Of a DNA stretch of 64,000 nt, positions 16,045-24,612 are shown in pieces. The stretch's first letter is position 1. Each line of letters begins with the position of its first letter. The stretch comes from Spongiactinospora rosea (GTDB lineage: Bacteria > Actinomycetota > Actinomycetes > Streptosporangiales > Streptosporangiaceae): contig NZ_QMEY01000026.1 in the NCBI RefSeq assembly GCF_003315795.1, positions 1 through 64,000 on the forward strand, read 5' to 3'. The notes below the pieces were generated by a model. The model saw nothing but the letters and a program-made list of their open reading frames with translations. It had not been told where the DNA came from and ran no database searches. Position numbers and translations under genes: made by a program.

Positions 16045-16170
16045 TCACTCCTCGCCGTCGTCGCCCTCCTCCTCACCACCCGTCGCGGGGTCCGGCCGGT
16101 CGGAGTCCGGCTGCGGCCCCGGCGGGGGATCGGACGGCCTGTCCTTGGGAGGTCCGCTGTGCTTGCCCAT
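16045..16170 (-). CDS. Small acidic proline-rich protein, hypothetical
   Basis: A 41-residue frame, starting MGKHSGPPKDRPSDPPPGPQ, preceded by GGGAGACCACGAGG. It is Pro/Asp/Glu-rich and ends GGEEEGDDGEE, with no predicted fold. Short charged proteins like this occur in actinomycetes, but coding status here rests on the ribosome site and composition only. It precedes the nuclease-helicase operon on the same strand, about 224 bp upstream of it. Confidence 0.45.
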   Translation of the reverse strand: MGKHSGPPKDRPSDPPPGPQPDSDRPDPATGGEEEGDDGEE

Positions 16171-16350
16171 CCTCGTGGTCTCCCTTCGCTGATCGCTGAT
16201 CGTGAGCGTACGACTACGAACAGCCAGCGAGCAAGAGCGTTCGACAGCCTTGACCATCCGCCCCAGCCCCCCATTTCGGAAAGGAGCGCCGGATTCATCA
16301 TTAACAATGCCGGTACACCCCAGAGTCCGAATCTTTACGAGCAACCAGCC

Positions 16351-16356
16351 TATAAT
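16351..16356 (+). promoter_or_regulatory. Consensus -10 hexamer TATAAT
   Basis: A perfect TATAAT lies 60 bp upstream of the large-protein start at 16416, in an AT-rich patch unusual for this window. No good -35 is seen at the right spacing. Confidence 0.4.
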
Positions 16357-16415
16357 TACCCTCGCACCAGTGTCATCGTCTTCCGCCGCTGACCCCCCTG
16401 GAGCCTCTCGTCCTC

Positions 16416-18455
16416 ATGACTCACCCCACGCCCCGGCCCACTCCACAAGCCCCGCCGACGGCACCACCCAAGCAGGACGAACCACCGCCATCCCCACCCC
16501 CGCAGCCGGCCGATGGCCCCTCTCCCACCAGGCCCCCTGGGTACACGCCACAAATCAGCGCCGAATTCTCCGGCATCGACCCCGCCGCGCTGGAAGGCTT
16601 CGAACAGGGCCTCGCCCGCACCCAGGACACCATCGGCCGAAACGAACCCCAAATCCGGCGCACCTTACAGAAGTTCGACCTCGAAACATCGCGATTGACC
16701 GTCCTGCGCGAGTTACAGAACTGGATCGCCACCAAACGCCCCGACCTCCGCCGCCGCAAGGAGACCATCGAGTCCCAGCAGTCGGAGTGGGCCACCACCC
16801 CTTCCCCCGGCGCCCCCGTCCTGGCCGCCTTCGACGAAAACCTGTACGAAAAGGCCAAACACGACCCCGACGTGTACGCCGCGATCGTCAACCTCACCAA
16901 GGCCACCGAGTCCGGCGAAGTCGACCCCAAAACCCTCACCCAACTAGAAAAACACGCCGACGACTCCCCCTTCGCCCTCGCCCTCCTCACCACCCTGGGC
17001 GCCACCGCCTACCGCAAGACCCTCGGCGAGACCGTCAGCAACAAACAGCTGAAAAAACTCGGCACCCCTCTCGGCAAACTCCTCAGTACCGCCAGCCCTA
17101 ACCTCCCGCCCACCTGGCATAACGCCCTCACAGCAGATATCTGGGCCAACCGAAACGAGGTACGCGGCCTCACCCAAGCACTCAGAAACGGCACCTTCCC
17201 GCATGCTTTCGTGATGAGCGCCGTGAAGAACCTCGACATGTGGGCGCGAAACCGGTCTACCCCAGACCACGAGATCGTCGATGACATCCTGACCATCATC
17301 GCCAAGAACCCGACCCGGGCCCAGGACTACTTCATCAATGACCCGACCGCCCTCAAGTACTGGGTCACCACCGACCATGCCGAAGAGACCCAGGCCCAGT
17401 TCGCCAAAATCCTCGAACTGGCCACCACCACCTTCCGCGACCAGTCCGGCACCCCGCAAAACCCCTCCCGCGGCTACTGGTCCGCAAAGTTCACCTCTGA
17501 GTTCATCCATCTGGAAGGCCAGCGGATCGAAAAGGAGCGCTTCCCGGTAGTACCCCCGGCCACCACCGCCCTGATTCTCGCCAACTACATCAGCGACGTG
17601 GATCGCACAGCGACCGGTAGGCGCAGCCTCGAATCGGTCGGTGTGTACGGCAAGAACGATTCGGGCATTCCGGGCCACGACAACTGGGGAGCGTACTTCG
17701 ATCGGCGAGACTTGATGAGCGTCATGCGAGAGGCATTTAAGAACGACAAGTCATTCACCACCGTCATTGCAGCCCAGACGGCCTTCTCCGATCTACTGCT
17801 CGACCATGGCGCTAAGAAGCTCAAGGAGACCGGAAAGAATGACTTCCTGCAGGCCAACGGAAACACGATTGGCGCGAGCTTCGGGATGATAGCGTCAGCG
17901 GCCGGACTTACCAAGATCGAGCAAGGAAAGGAGCTGGACGAATCACAAAAGCGCAAGGTGAAGCTGGTCTCAGCACTGGTCAACTCGTGCCTTGCGATTC
18001 CCCAGACGGCCGCCTGGCCAGTTGGCGCCGGAATAGTGGCAGCCTGGACGGGAATCGTAGAGGATGCCCTGGAAGGGGACTTCGAGACAAAGGCACGGAA
18101 GGATGCCAACACGACGGCGGATCAAATCTGGGTTTTGACACAGGACCTCACCGCGAAGTCCATGCTCAAGCATGGCCTATTCAAGGGATCAGAGCACCCT
18201 TGGGCCTCGCTGCAGGACATGAAGAAGAGCGACGACCCGCGCTTGAGCCCTTACAATTTTCTCCACCGCGACGGAAAGACTCTCATGAATATGGATGAGA
18301 TGGTGGACAAGAATGCAGGCAACTTCACTGACATGTATCGCCGACTGGATGCCTTTGACAGATGGTTGAACGATGGCAGCGCGGGAGGCGACTGGATTGA
18401 CGTGAGAACCCTGTTGCGCCAAGGATTCAGCGACTCCTTCGACCGGTTCGACTAG
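16416..18455 (+). CDS. Large hypothetical protein of WXG100-associated cassette
   Basis: A 679-residue protein with a Pro-rich N-terminus (about 40 residues), then a helical body with SGIDPAALEGFEQGLART and blocks such as KNPTRAQDYFINDPTALKYW and GHDNWGAYFDRRDLMSVM. The NP..A..YF..DP..LKYW block recalls large actinobacterial proteins linked to WXG100/ESX loci (DUF6571-like, from memory). A hydrophobic stretch near residues 500-550 could insert into membranes. Codon use is lysine- and A-rich, and GC drops clearly after about 17,580. The start lacks a strong ribosome site. Downstream are a lipoprotein and a WXG100-like gene. Function unknown; an ESX-secreted effector is one possibility. Confidence 0.75.
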   Translation: MTHPTPRPTPQAPPTAPPKQDEPPPSPPPQPADGPSPTRPPGYTPQISAEFSGIDPAALEGFEQGLARTQDTIGRNEPQIRRTLQKFDLETSRLTVLRELQNWIATKRPDLRRRKETIESQQSEWATTPSPGAPVLAAFDENLYEKAKHDPDVYAAIVNLTKATESGEVDPKTLTQLEKHADDSPFALALLTTLGATAYRKTLGETVSNKQLKKLGTPLGKLLSTASPNLPPTWHNALTADIWANRNEVRGLTQALRNGTFPHAFVMSAVKNLDMWARNRSTPDHEIVDDILTIIAKNPTRAQDYFINDPTALKYWVTTDHAEETQAQFAKILELATTTFRDQSGTPQNPSRGYWSAKFTSEFIHLEGQRIEKERFPVVPPATTALILANYISDVDRTATGRRSLESVGVYGKNDSGIPGHDNWGAYFDRRDLMSVMREAFKNDKSFTTVIAAQTAFSDLLLDHGAKKLKETGKNDFLQANGNTIGASFGMIASAAGLTKIEQGKELDESQKRKVKLVSALVNSCLAIPQTAAWPVGAGIVAAWTGIVEDALEGDFETKARKDANTTADQIWVLTQDLTAKSMLKHGLFKGSEHPWASLQDMKKSDDPRLSPYNFLHRDGKTLMNMDEMVDKNAGNFTDMYRRLDAFDRWLNDGSAGGDWIDVRTLLRQGFSDSFDRFD

Positions 18456-18505
18456 CCTGCCCTCCGCCTCATTCACAATCTTGAAAGCGCACGGTGTGAT
18501 TTTTC

Positions 18506-19066
18506 ATGAGAAGGCACTTCTCGGCAATTGCCACTGTATGCGCGATCATGCTGGCCTCAGCATGCGGCGGCACCCCTAAGCAAGTCGACCGTACCCCCCT
18601 CCCCACAGTGGCAGCACCGCCCTACTTGTGTGACCATGTGCCAAAGAAGGCGGCAGAACTGATGGTCGGCGTCCAAGATCCACCCGTTCGAGGCACTTTC
18701 GAGCAGAAGCTGTCCGATGACTTCAGAATAGGAAGCTGTACGATTTATCAGCGAGATGGCGAGCGACCGGTGGCATTACAGATCCGGCTCACGCCGAGCG
18801 GGTATCGCGGGCTGGTGAAGGAAGAGCTCGACAATGGAGCGACCCCGCTGCCGCAGATCGTACCCGGCGCAGAAGGCTACTATTTCAAAGCTCGCGGCAC
18901 CGATCGCAACAACGCATACGCCGTCCTGGTGCGCGGGCGCACGCTCCTCAATGTGCAACTTGAGATGGGTGTCGCGGGGCGGGACAATGCCGCGGATGTG
19001 CTCGCCATGATGAAGCTCATCGCTCCCAAGCTCATCACCGACGCCAGTGCCCCGGACAAGGACTGA
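18506..19066 (+). CDS. Lipoprotein, hypothetical
   Basis: A 186-residue protein with a lipoprotein signal: MRRHFSAIATVCAIMLASAC, lipobox Cys20, followed by GGTPKQ. The mature domain has two further cysteines (YLCDHVPKKAAEL, GSCTIYQRDG) and ends with PKLITDASAP, much like the DUF3558-type small lipoproteins of actinomycetes. It lies 50 bp after the large protein and 3 bp before the WXG100-like gene, in the same low-GC cassette. Probably surface-anchored; function unknown. Confidence 0.82.
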   Translation: MRRHFSAIATVCAIMLASACGGTPKQVDRTPLPTVAAPPYLCDHVPKKAAELMVGVQDPPVRGTFEQKLSDDFRIGSCTIYQRDGERPVALQIRLTPSGYRGLVKEELDNGATPLPQIVPGAEGYYFKARGTDRNNAYAVLVRGRTLLNVQLEMGVAGRDNAADVLAMMKLIAPKLITDASAPDKD

Positions 19067-19069
19067 CTG

Positions 19070-19372
19070 ATGACGGAGATGGTGCCCAATCCGCTGTATG
19101 CCGCACTGACCGACGCTCTGAAGACCGTCGAGCCGCTGATCGAGGAGATCGATACCGCCATCGACGGGCCCTTCCGGGAGTTTCATTCCGGGAAGGTGTG
19201 GAGTGGGCCTGCCGCGAAGCGGTTCGATGGGGAGTTCGGGCAGTATCGGGGGCGGTCGCGGAGTGCTGGGGAGGCTGTGGTGGCTGATATTCGGGCGTTT
19301 TTGGCTCGGACGCCGGAGCAGGTGACCGTTGAGGAGGCCAAGGCGATCAGTAGCAGGTACGGCCTGTCCTGA
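19070..19372 (+). CDS. WXG100-like (ESX family) protein
   Basis: A 100-residue helical protein with a central WSG turn (GKVWSGPAAKRFDGEF), matching size and W-x-G placement of the WXG100 fold: two helices flanking the turn. Such proteins are type VII secretion substrates or partners. It is 3 bp downstream of the lipoprotein gene. The C-terminal tail (AKAISSRYGLS) lacks a clear YxxxD/E signal. No EccC-type ATPase is in the window, so secretion would need machinery elsewhere. Confidence 0.75.
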   Translation: MTEMVPNPLYAALTDALKTVEPLIEEIDTAIDGPFREFHSGKVWSGPAAKRFDGEFGQYRGRSRSAGEAVVADIRAFLARTPEQVTVEEAKAISSRYGLS

Positions 19373-19390
19373 GTGCGGGGGCGGAGGGGG

Positions 19391-20497
19391 TCAGGCTGGG
19401 GTGTCGTGGAAGATGCTCTTGCCCGGGCTGAGTTCGAGCCAGCCGCTGGTGCGGGAGGGGACGAAGCGGTTGCCGTTGAGGTGGGAGAAGCCGCGGCCGT
19501 GGTAGCGGGCGGCGGTTTGGGAGTATTCGCGGGAGCCGGCCAGGCCGTACTCGATTTGGCGGAGGTAGGCGATCATGCGGTCGCGTTGTTCGCCCTCGAC
19601 GCTGGTGAGGATTCGGTCGCAGACCTGGCGGTAGAGGTGTTCGGTCTCCTCGATGAGGTCGCAGAGCCGGTCGATGGATTCTTGTAAGGTCAGGCCGTCG
19701 TGGGTGACGCTGGTGAAGACCAGGGAGTGCTGGTAGTCGCCGCCGTCGCAGTATTCCTTGCGGAAGGTGTAGAGGTCGTTCACGTACGCGAAGTGGGCGA
19801 CGCCGACCCTGCGGACCTGGTCGAACATCTGGGGTAAGCGGCCCATGTCCTCGGTCATGTCGATGCCGATCGAGTACTCCCCCAGGAAGTGCACGACGTC
19901 GGCGGCCATGCTGCCCTCGCGCATGTCCAGGTATTCCTCGCGGGTGAAGTTCTTGCCCGAGGCGCGGGCCTCGACCTCGATGGCCGTGCTGCGGAGGTAG
20001 TCGCTGGAGGCGCGGCGCAGGCGGGCCTTCAGGCCGTCGGGGGAACGGCGGGACATCTCCCGCCAGGTCTTGGCCATGAAGCGGCCGATGAAGGTGGACG
20101 GGTCGGGGGCCGGATCGTCCATGGCGGCGGCGAAGTCGGCGAGGAGTTCGCCCATTCGCCCGTCGGTGAGAAAGCTGGTGTAGATGCAGTCGTCGAGCAC
20201 GATGTGGGCGATGGCCGCGCGCAGCACGTCGACCATCCGGGACTCTTCGGCATCGGGGTAGCACACACAGGCCCACCACACTCCGTCCCTGACGACCGTC
20301 TCCAGCAGGCTGCGATCTTCGTCCGGCACGTCGGCCAGCAGTTCGTCGGCCCATTCGCGGGCGCAGGCGTCCCAGGCGGCGGTGTGCGGGTGCCAGGCCG
20401 TGTGGAGTTCGGGTTCGACCCCGCGCAGGTAGAAGCGGGTGCCGGCGGGGAAGGGGCGGGGTGGGGCGTACTCGGGACGGCTGTGCTGGGCGATCAT
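19391..20497 (-). CDS. Class I terpene synthase
   Basis: 368 residues from MIAQHSRPEY; GAGGAG lies 7 nt upstream, and a longer frame lacks a site. Seen: NSE-type motif VNDLYTFRKE (Asn240, Thr244, Glu248), a sensor Arg in YLDMREGSM 47 residues before it, and a late RY (TAARYHGRGF). The Asp-rich motif is VLDDCIYTS (Asp102-Asp103), lacking the usual third acidic residue. Class I cyclases ionise a prenyl diphosphate with Mg2+; bacterial members of this length usually make sesquiterpenes. No prenyltransferase or P450 adjoins it, so it is an orphan cyclase. Product unknown. Confidence 0.87.
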   Translation of the reverse strand: MIAQHSRPEYAPPRPFPAGTRFYLRGVEPELHTAWHPHTAAWDACAREWADELLADVPDEDRSLLETVVRDGVWWACVCYPDAEESRMVDVLRAAIAHIVLDDCIYTSFLTDGRMGELLADFAAAMDDPAPDPSTFIGRFMAKTWREMSRRSPDGLKARLRRASSDYLRSTAIEVEARASGKNFTREEYLDMREGSMAADVVHFLGEYSIGIDMTEDMGRLPQMFDQVRRVGVAHFAYVNDLYTFRKEYCDGGDYQHSLVFTSVTHDGLTLQESIDRLCDLIEETEHLYRQVCDRILTSVEGEQRDRMIAYLRQIEYGLAGSREYSQTAARYHGRGFSHLNGNRFVPSRTSGWLELSPGKSIFHDTPA

Positions 20498-20657
20498 CGT
20501 GCTGCTCCTCACCAGGTCGGCGCGACCCACTTCACCACTCCAGACATTCCTGCCCACATCACCGTAAGTGGCGAGATGGATTCGCTGAAGTCCGCAAGTG
20601 GGAAGACCTCCCTTCCGGACCGCGCGCCGAGGGCGTCCGCAGACCGGTGGATGAAGG

Positions 20658-21119
20658 TCAGCCGGTGGCCTGCATGGCCTGGTTGGCCTTGCCCATGGCG
20701 CGGGTGAGGGTGATCAGCTCGTCTCGGGTGATCCGGTCGATGAGGTACTTGCGCACGACCTCGACGTGGGCCGGGGCGATCCGGCGCAGGCATTCCATGC
20801 CCTCGTCGGTGAGCACCGCGAGCACGCCGCGGTCATCGCCCGGGCAGTCGGTCCGGCGTACCAGGCCCGCCTTCTCCAACTGGCCGATCTGGTAGGTCAG
20901 CGCGCTCTTGGAGATGACCAGTCCTCTGGCCAGCTCGGTCATGCGCATCTGGTGATCGGGGAGGCTGGAGAGCTTGACGAGGATCTCGTACTGCGGATGA
21001 GTGAGGCCCGCATCGGCCTTGAGCTGTTCTTCTATCCGCTTCTCCAGCCGGTGATAGGCGAACAGGAACGCGTGCCAGGCGGCCATCTCCACTGTGTCCA
21101 GCCATCGGGTCTCGGTCAC
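20658..21119 (-). CDS. MarR-family transcriptional regulator
   Basis: A 153-residue protein with a GTG start. The winged helix is typical: MTELARGLVISKSALTYQIGQLEKAGLVRRTDCPGDDRGVLAVLTDEG. Flanking helices form the dimer (AWHAFLFAYHRLEKRI). It is divergent from a DoxX-family gene; two closely related palindromes lie between the genes, so it very probably represses both. MarR proteins typically respond to phenolics or oxidants; the ligand is unknown here. Confidence 0.92.
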   Translation of the reverse strand: MTETRWLDTVEMAAWHAFLFAYHRLEKRIEEQLKADAGLTHPQYEILVKLSSLPDHQMRMTELARGLVISKSALTYQIGQLEKAGLVRRTDCPGDDRGVLAVLTDEGMECLRRIAPAHVEVVRKYLIDRITRDELITLTRAMGKANQAMQATG

Positions 21120-21134
21120 ATCGCCAGTCTACTG

Positions 21135-21152
21135 TTGTTCAGATTTGAACAA
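21135..21152. promoter_or_regulatory. MarR operator 1
   Basis: TTGTTCAGATTTGAACAA is an inverted repeat (TTGTTCA...TGAACAA) 16 bp upstream of the marR-like start. It shares sequence with the second site 34 bp further on. Confidence 0.75.
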
Positions 21153-21168
21153 TCCCCTACAGTGAGGC

Positions 21169-21186
21169 TTGTTCAAATTCAAACAA
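21169..21186. promoter_or_regulatory. MarR operator 2
   Basis: TTGTTCAAATTCAAACAA lies 17 bp before the doxX-like start and matches operator 1 in its left arm and overall layout. Binding here would block the ribosome-site-proximal promoter. Confidence 0.7.
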
Positions 21187-21202
21187 CCTCTGGAGGCGTC
21201 CC

Positions 21203-21631
21203 ATGATCGATCGGGCCAAGCCCGTCGCGCTGCTCCTCGCCAGGGTGGCCATCGGCGCCGTTTTCTTCGCCCACGGTTGGATGAAGCTCACCAAGGCGGG
21301 CCTGGAGGCCACCACAGGCGGCTTCGAGCAGATGGGCATCCCGCTGGCGACCCTGGCGGCCCCCGCCGTCACCTTTTTGGAGATCATCGGCGGGATCGCC
21401 ATCATCATCGGCGCGGCGCTGCCCGTGGCCGGTACCCTCCTCGCCATCGACATGGTGGGTGCGATCTTCTTCGTCCACCTCGGCAAGGGCTTCTTCGTCG
21501 AGAACGGCGGCTACGAATTCGTGCTCGCGCTCGCGGCCGGGGCGCTCGCCGTCGGCTTCAGCGGCGGCGGCGCGCTCGCGGTGGACACGTTCCTGCAGGA
21601 GCGCCGTACGCCCGAGACGGCAGGCGTCTGA
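21203..21631 (+). CDS. DoxX family membrane protein
   Basis: A 142-residue protein with CTCTGGAGG upstream. Four hydrophobic segments: LLLARVAIGAVFFAHGWMKL (the typical DoxX start with HGWxKL), the PLATLAAPAVTFLEIIGGIA segment, the TLLAIDMVGAIFFV segment and FVLALAAGALAVGF. DoxX proteins are inner-membrane proteins, in some cases linked to redox or thiosulfate metabolism. Control by the divergent MarR fits a stress-inducible role. Its stop codon lies in a tandem repeat. Confidence 0.9.
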   Translation: MIDRAKPVALLLARVAIGAVFFAHGWMKLTKAGLEATTGGFEQMGIPLATLAAPAVTFLEIIGGIAIIIGAALPVAGTLLAIDMVGAIFFVHLGKGFFVENGGYEFVLALAAGALAVGFSGGGALAVDTFLQERRTPETAGV

Positions 21632-21661
21632 CACGGCAGGCGTCTGACACGGCAGGCGTCT
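21614..21661. repeat. Three tandem 16-bp repeats across the doxX stop
   Basis: GAGACGGCAGGCGTCT followed by two copies of GACACGGCAGGCGTCT. The doxX stop codon (21629-21631) is at the first junction, so the extra copies are untranslated. Since 16 is not a multiple of 3, copy-number changes would shift the frame only after the stop. Confidence 0.85.
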
Positions 21662-21666
21662 GAGCC

Positions 21667-21710
21667 GGTGCGCGAGGCGTGGGATCGCCCCCTTCCACGC
21701 CTCGCGCACC
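21667..21710 (+). terminator. Terminator after doxX
   Basis: A perfect 16-bp stem, GGTGCGCGAGGCGTGG / CCACGCCTCGCGCACC, with a 12-nt loop, directly after the tandem repeat. Confidence 0.85.
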
Positions 21711-21786
21711 CTTGGCGCCCACCCGGAAAGCTGATTTATCGTCTCAGGTGACCTTCGGTCGGCACGTACGCCGGGAGGTGGCCGAG

Positions 21787-22725
21787 ATGACGGCACGGAA
21801 AGCCCCCAACGGGCCGTACCGCGTCGCCCGCCGGAAGCCGGACAGGCTCCGGCGATCCACTCTGTCCGCCGCCATCACCGCCGTGACCGGCCTGGTGGGC
21901 GTGCTCGCGGCGGTGCTGGCCGATGCCCCGCCCGCGCTGGCGGCGGCGGCCGGGATGGCCGGGGGCGGCGGGCTGGCCGTCGCGGGCCTGCACGGGATGG
22001 CCCTGACCCGCGGCGGCGCGGCCGCCGACCCCGCCGAGTCCGCCGGGCAGGAGAGCCGGCGGCTGGCGGCGCTCGGCCACGAGCTGCGTACGCCGCTCAG
22101 CATGATCAAGGGCGCGGTGGACCTGCTGGGCGAGGGCAGCCCCGGCCCGCTGACCGAGGCCCAGCGACGTTTCGTCACCGTCCTGGACCGGCAGTGCGCC
22201 CAGGTCATCCGCCTGTGCGAGAGCCTGCTCACCCAGGCCAAGATCGAGGCGGGCGTGTTCGTCCCGCGTCTGGAGGAGACCGACGTCTCCGCCGTCACCC
22301 GCGACGTCGTCACCGCGATGCGCCCGCTGTGCGCCGAACGGCGCCAGCGCATCACCCTGGACACCCCGCAGGTGACGCCGCCGATATCGGCGGACCCGAT
22401 GCTGCTCGCCCAGGCCGTCTCCAACCTCCTGTCCAACGCGAGCAGGTTCACCACCGTCGGTGGCGCCATCGACGTCAGAGTCCTCGCCATCGACACCGGG
22501 ATCGCGGTCTACGTCACCGACGACGGCGCGGGGATGACGCGGGAGCAGCGCAGGCGGCTCTTCCAGCGGTTCGCCACCGGCCTCCCGCTGGCCGGGGGGA
22601 CCGGGCTCGGCCTGGTGCTCACGAAGTCCATCGTCGAACTGCACGGCGGGTCCATCATGGTGGACACCACATCCATGCGCGGCACCACCTTCCTGTTCAC
22701 CCTGCCCGCCACCCTGCCCGGCTGA
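21787..22725 (+). CDS. Membrane sensor histidine kinase
   Basis: 312 residues from the ATG with GGGAGG 8 nt upstream; longer frames lack a site. Two N-terminal membrane helices (ITAVTGLVGVLAAVLA; ALAAAAGMAGGGGLAVAGLH) are followed by a HisKA H-box (ALGHELRTPLSM) and an HATPase domain with N-box LLSNASRF, G1 DDGAGM and G2 GTGLGLVLTKSIVELHGGSI. There is almost no extracellular loop, so sensing may be intramembrane. It is 9 bp upstream of its response regulator gene; the iron-type transporter follows. Confidence 0.9.
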   Translation: MTARKAPNGPYRVARRKPDRLRRSTLSAAITAVTGLVGVLAAVLADAPPALAAAAGMAGGGGLAVAGLHGMALTRGGAAADPAESAGQESRRLAALGHELRTPLSMIKGAVDLLGEGSPGPLTEAQRRFVTVLDRQCAQVIRLCESLLTQAKIEAGVFVPRLEETDVSAVTRDVVTAMRPLCAERRQRITLDTPQVTPPISADPMLLAQAVSNLLSNASRFTTVGGAIDVRVLAIDTGIAVYVTDDGAGMTREQRRRLFQRFATGLPLAGGTGLGLVLTKSIVELHGGSIMVDTTSMRGTTFLFTLPATLPG

Positions 22726-22734
22726 GGAGGCGCG

Positions 22735-23418
22735 ATGTACACCGCGCTCGTCGTGGACGACGAACCGCAGATGACCGCGATCGTGGAGTTCGCGCTCCGG
22801 ACCAAGGACTTCGCCGTGCACGTCGCGCACGACGCCGCCACCGCGCTGAACCTGCTGCGCCACCAGGAGGTGGACCTGGTGGTGCTGGACGTTCTGATGC
22901 CGGCCATCGACGGCCTGGCCCTGTGCGAGCGGATCAGGGCCAGGTCCGACGTACCGATCATGCTGCTCACCGCGCTGACCCAGCAGGAGGACGTGATCAC
23001 CGGGCTGGAGCGGGGCGCCGACGACTACGTGACCAAGCCGTTCAACCCGCACGAGGTCGCGCTGCGCGCGCACGCCCTGGCGCGCCGCGGGAGAGGCGGG
23101 AAGACCGCGCCGCTCCGGGTCGGCGGCCTGGTGATCGACCACGCCGGGCACGGCGTCACCGTCGCCGGCCGGCCGCTGCACCTGCCCTACACCGAGTTCA
23201 AGCTGCTCGCCCACCTGGCGAAGCACTGCGGTGTGCCGCAGTCGTGGCGGGACCTGCTGCGCGCGGTCTGGGGGACGGCCGACGCGCCGGGCGGCCAGGA
23301 CATGGTCAAGTCGGCCGTGTACCGGCTGAGGGCCAGGCTGGCGCCCCTCAAGGCCACAGGATACGTACGCACGATCCACGGCGTGGGCTACCTGATGCCG
23401 GAGGACCCGCACGAGTGA
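22735..23418 (+). CDS. OmpR-family response regulator
   Basis: A 227-residue protein. The receiver domain has VVDDEP, phospho-acceptor in LVVLDVLMP, TA in MLLTAL and YVTKPF. The C-terminal winged helix ends with RLRARLAPLKATGYVRTIHGVGYLMP. It pairs with the kinase gene just upstream. Targets are not proven; the ABC transporter operon starting 124 bp downstream is the obvious candidate. Confidence 0.92.
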   Translation: MYTALVVDDEPQMTAIVEFALRTKDFAVHVAHDAATALNLLRHQEVDLVVLDVLMPAIDGLALCERIRARSDVPIMLLTALTQQEDVITGLERGADDYVTKPFNPHEVALRAHALARRGRGGKTAPLRVGGLVIDHAGHGVTVAGRPLHLPYTEFKLLAHLAKHCGVPQSWRDLLRAVWGTADAPGGQDMVKSAVYRLRARLAPLKATGYVRTIHGVGYLMPEDPHE

Positions 23419-23541
23419 ACACCTGGTGATGAGCCCGTCACCAACGCTCACCCCGTTGTCACCGGCGGCCTGCCGCGCGCGGCCTAGCGTGCGGTGGACA
23501 GCACTCGCCCACCCATCGGCCGGCTCCACGAGGAGGCCCCC

Positions 23542-24612
23542 ATGGAACGTGCGCGCCGATTAGCGATCACCCGTACCATCACCTGCCTGCTCGCGGGCGC
23601 CGCCGCGGTGAGCTCCTGCACCCGTACCCGCGCCGCCCCGGGCGGCCCGCCGCCCCCCGACGGCGGCGAGGTCGTGATCGCCTGTGGCGCGGCCGAGGAG
23701 TGGTGTGCGGCGACCACCCGGGCGTTCACCGCGAGGACCGGCATCGGCTCGCGCTTCGTCCGGCTGTCCAGCGGGGAGGCCGTGGCGCGGATCAGGTTCG
23801 GGCGCGACGCCCCCGAGTTCGACGTGTGGCACGGCGGCCCGGCCGACGGGTACGCCGCCGCCGACCGGTACGGCCTGCTCGCGAACTACCGCTCGCCGAA
23901 CGCCGCCGCGATCCCCGCCGAGTACAAGGACCCGGACGGCACCTGGACCGGCGTCTACCTCGGGGTGCTCGGGTTCTGCAGCAACACCGCGGTGCTCGCC
24001 GCGAAGGGCCTGGTCCCGCCGCGGTCGTGGGCCGAACTGCTGCATCCGGCGCTGCGGCAGAACGTCGGCATCGCGCACCCGGCGACGTCCGGCACCGCGT
24101 ACACGGCGCTGTGGACCCAGGTGGCACGACACGGGGGCGATGTGGCGGCGGCGCTGCGGTACATGCGCGCGCTGCACCCCAACGTCCTGCAGTACAGCAA
24201 GTCGGGGGGCGCGCCCGCGCAGCAGGTGGCCTTCGGCGAGGTCGGCGTGAGCGTCGTGTTCTCCCACGACTGCGTCGCGACCAGAGAGCAGGGCTACACC
24301 CACCTGCGGGTCACCTTCCCCCGCGAGGGCACCGGCTACGAGGTGGGCGGCATCGCGCTGATCAAGGGCGCGCGCAACCCGGTGAGCGCCAGGAGGTACG
24401 TCGACTGGGCGCTCACCCCGCAGGCGCAGGAGGTCGGGCAGAGCGTGGGCTCCTACCAGGTGCCGACGCACCCGGCGGCCAGGAGGTTCGGGATGACCGT
24501 CATCCTGTCGTCGGTGACGCTCGTCGACTACGACACCGTGGCCGCCGGGGCCCGCAAGACGGAGCTGACCAGGCGGTTCGACGCCGAGGTCGGCAAGGCG
24601 CCCAAGCCGTGA
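23542..24612 (+). CDS. ABC transporter substrate-binding lipoprotein, Fe(III)/AfuA-FbpA type
   Basis: 356 residues from MERARRLAIT with AGGAGG upstream. Lipobox VSSC places the lipid on Cys26. The body has the type-2 periplasmic fold seen in ferric-ion and related binders: EFDVWHGGPADG, TGVYLGVLGFCSNT, SVVFSHDCVATR and ARRYVDWALTPQAQEV. Family members bind Fe3+, thiamine, polyamine or phosphonates; the pairing with a 2-in-1 permease supports the AfuA/FbpA branch. It overlaps the permease start by GTGA. Substrate is inferred. Confidence 0.85.
   Translation: MERARRLAITRTITCLLAGAAAVSSCTRTRAAPGGPPPPDGGEVVIACGAAEEWCAATTRAFTARTGIGSRFVRLSSGEAVARIRFGRDAPEFDVWHGGPADGYAAADRYGLLANYRSPNAAAIPAEYKDPDGTWTGVYLGVLGFCSNTAVLAAKGLVPPRSWAELLHPALRQNVGIAHPATSGTAYTALWTQVARHGGDVAAALRYMRALHPNVLQYSKSGGAPAQQVAFGEVGVSVVFSHDCVATREQGYTHLRVTFPREGTGYEVGGIALIKGARNPVSARRYVDWALTPQAQEVGQSVGSYQVPTHPAARRFGMTVILSSVTLVDYDTVAAGARKTELTRRFDAEVGKAPKP

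Noticed and set aside
21736..23529. 597-codon minus-strand open frame
   Set aside because: Antisense to the histidine kinase and response regulator, both with full motif sets.
23700..24608. Upstream extension of the permease frame
   Set aside because: It is out of frame over the substrate-binding protein gene; the GTG in the GTGA overlap is the natural start.
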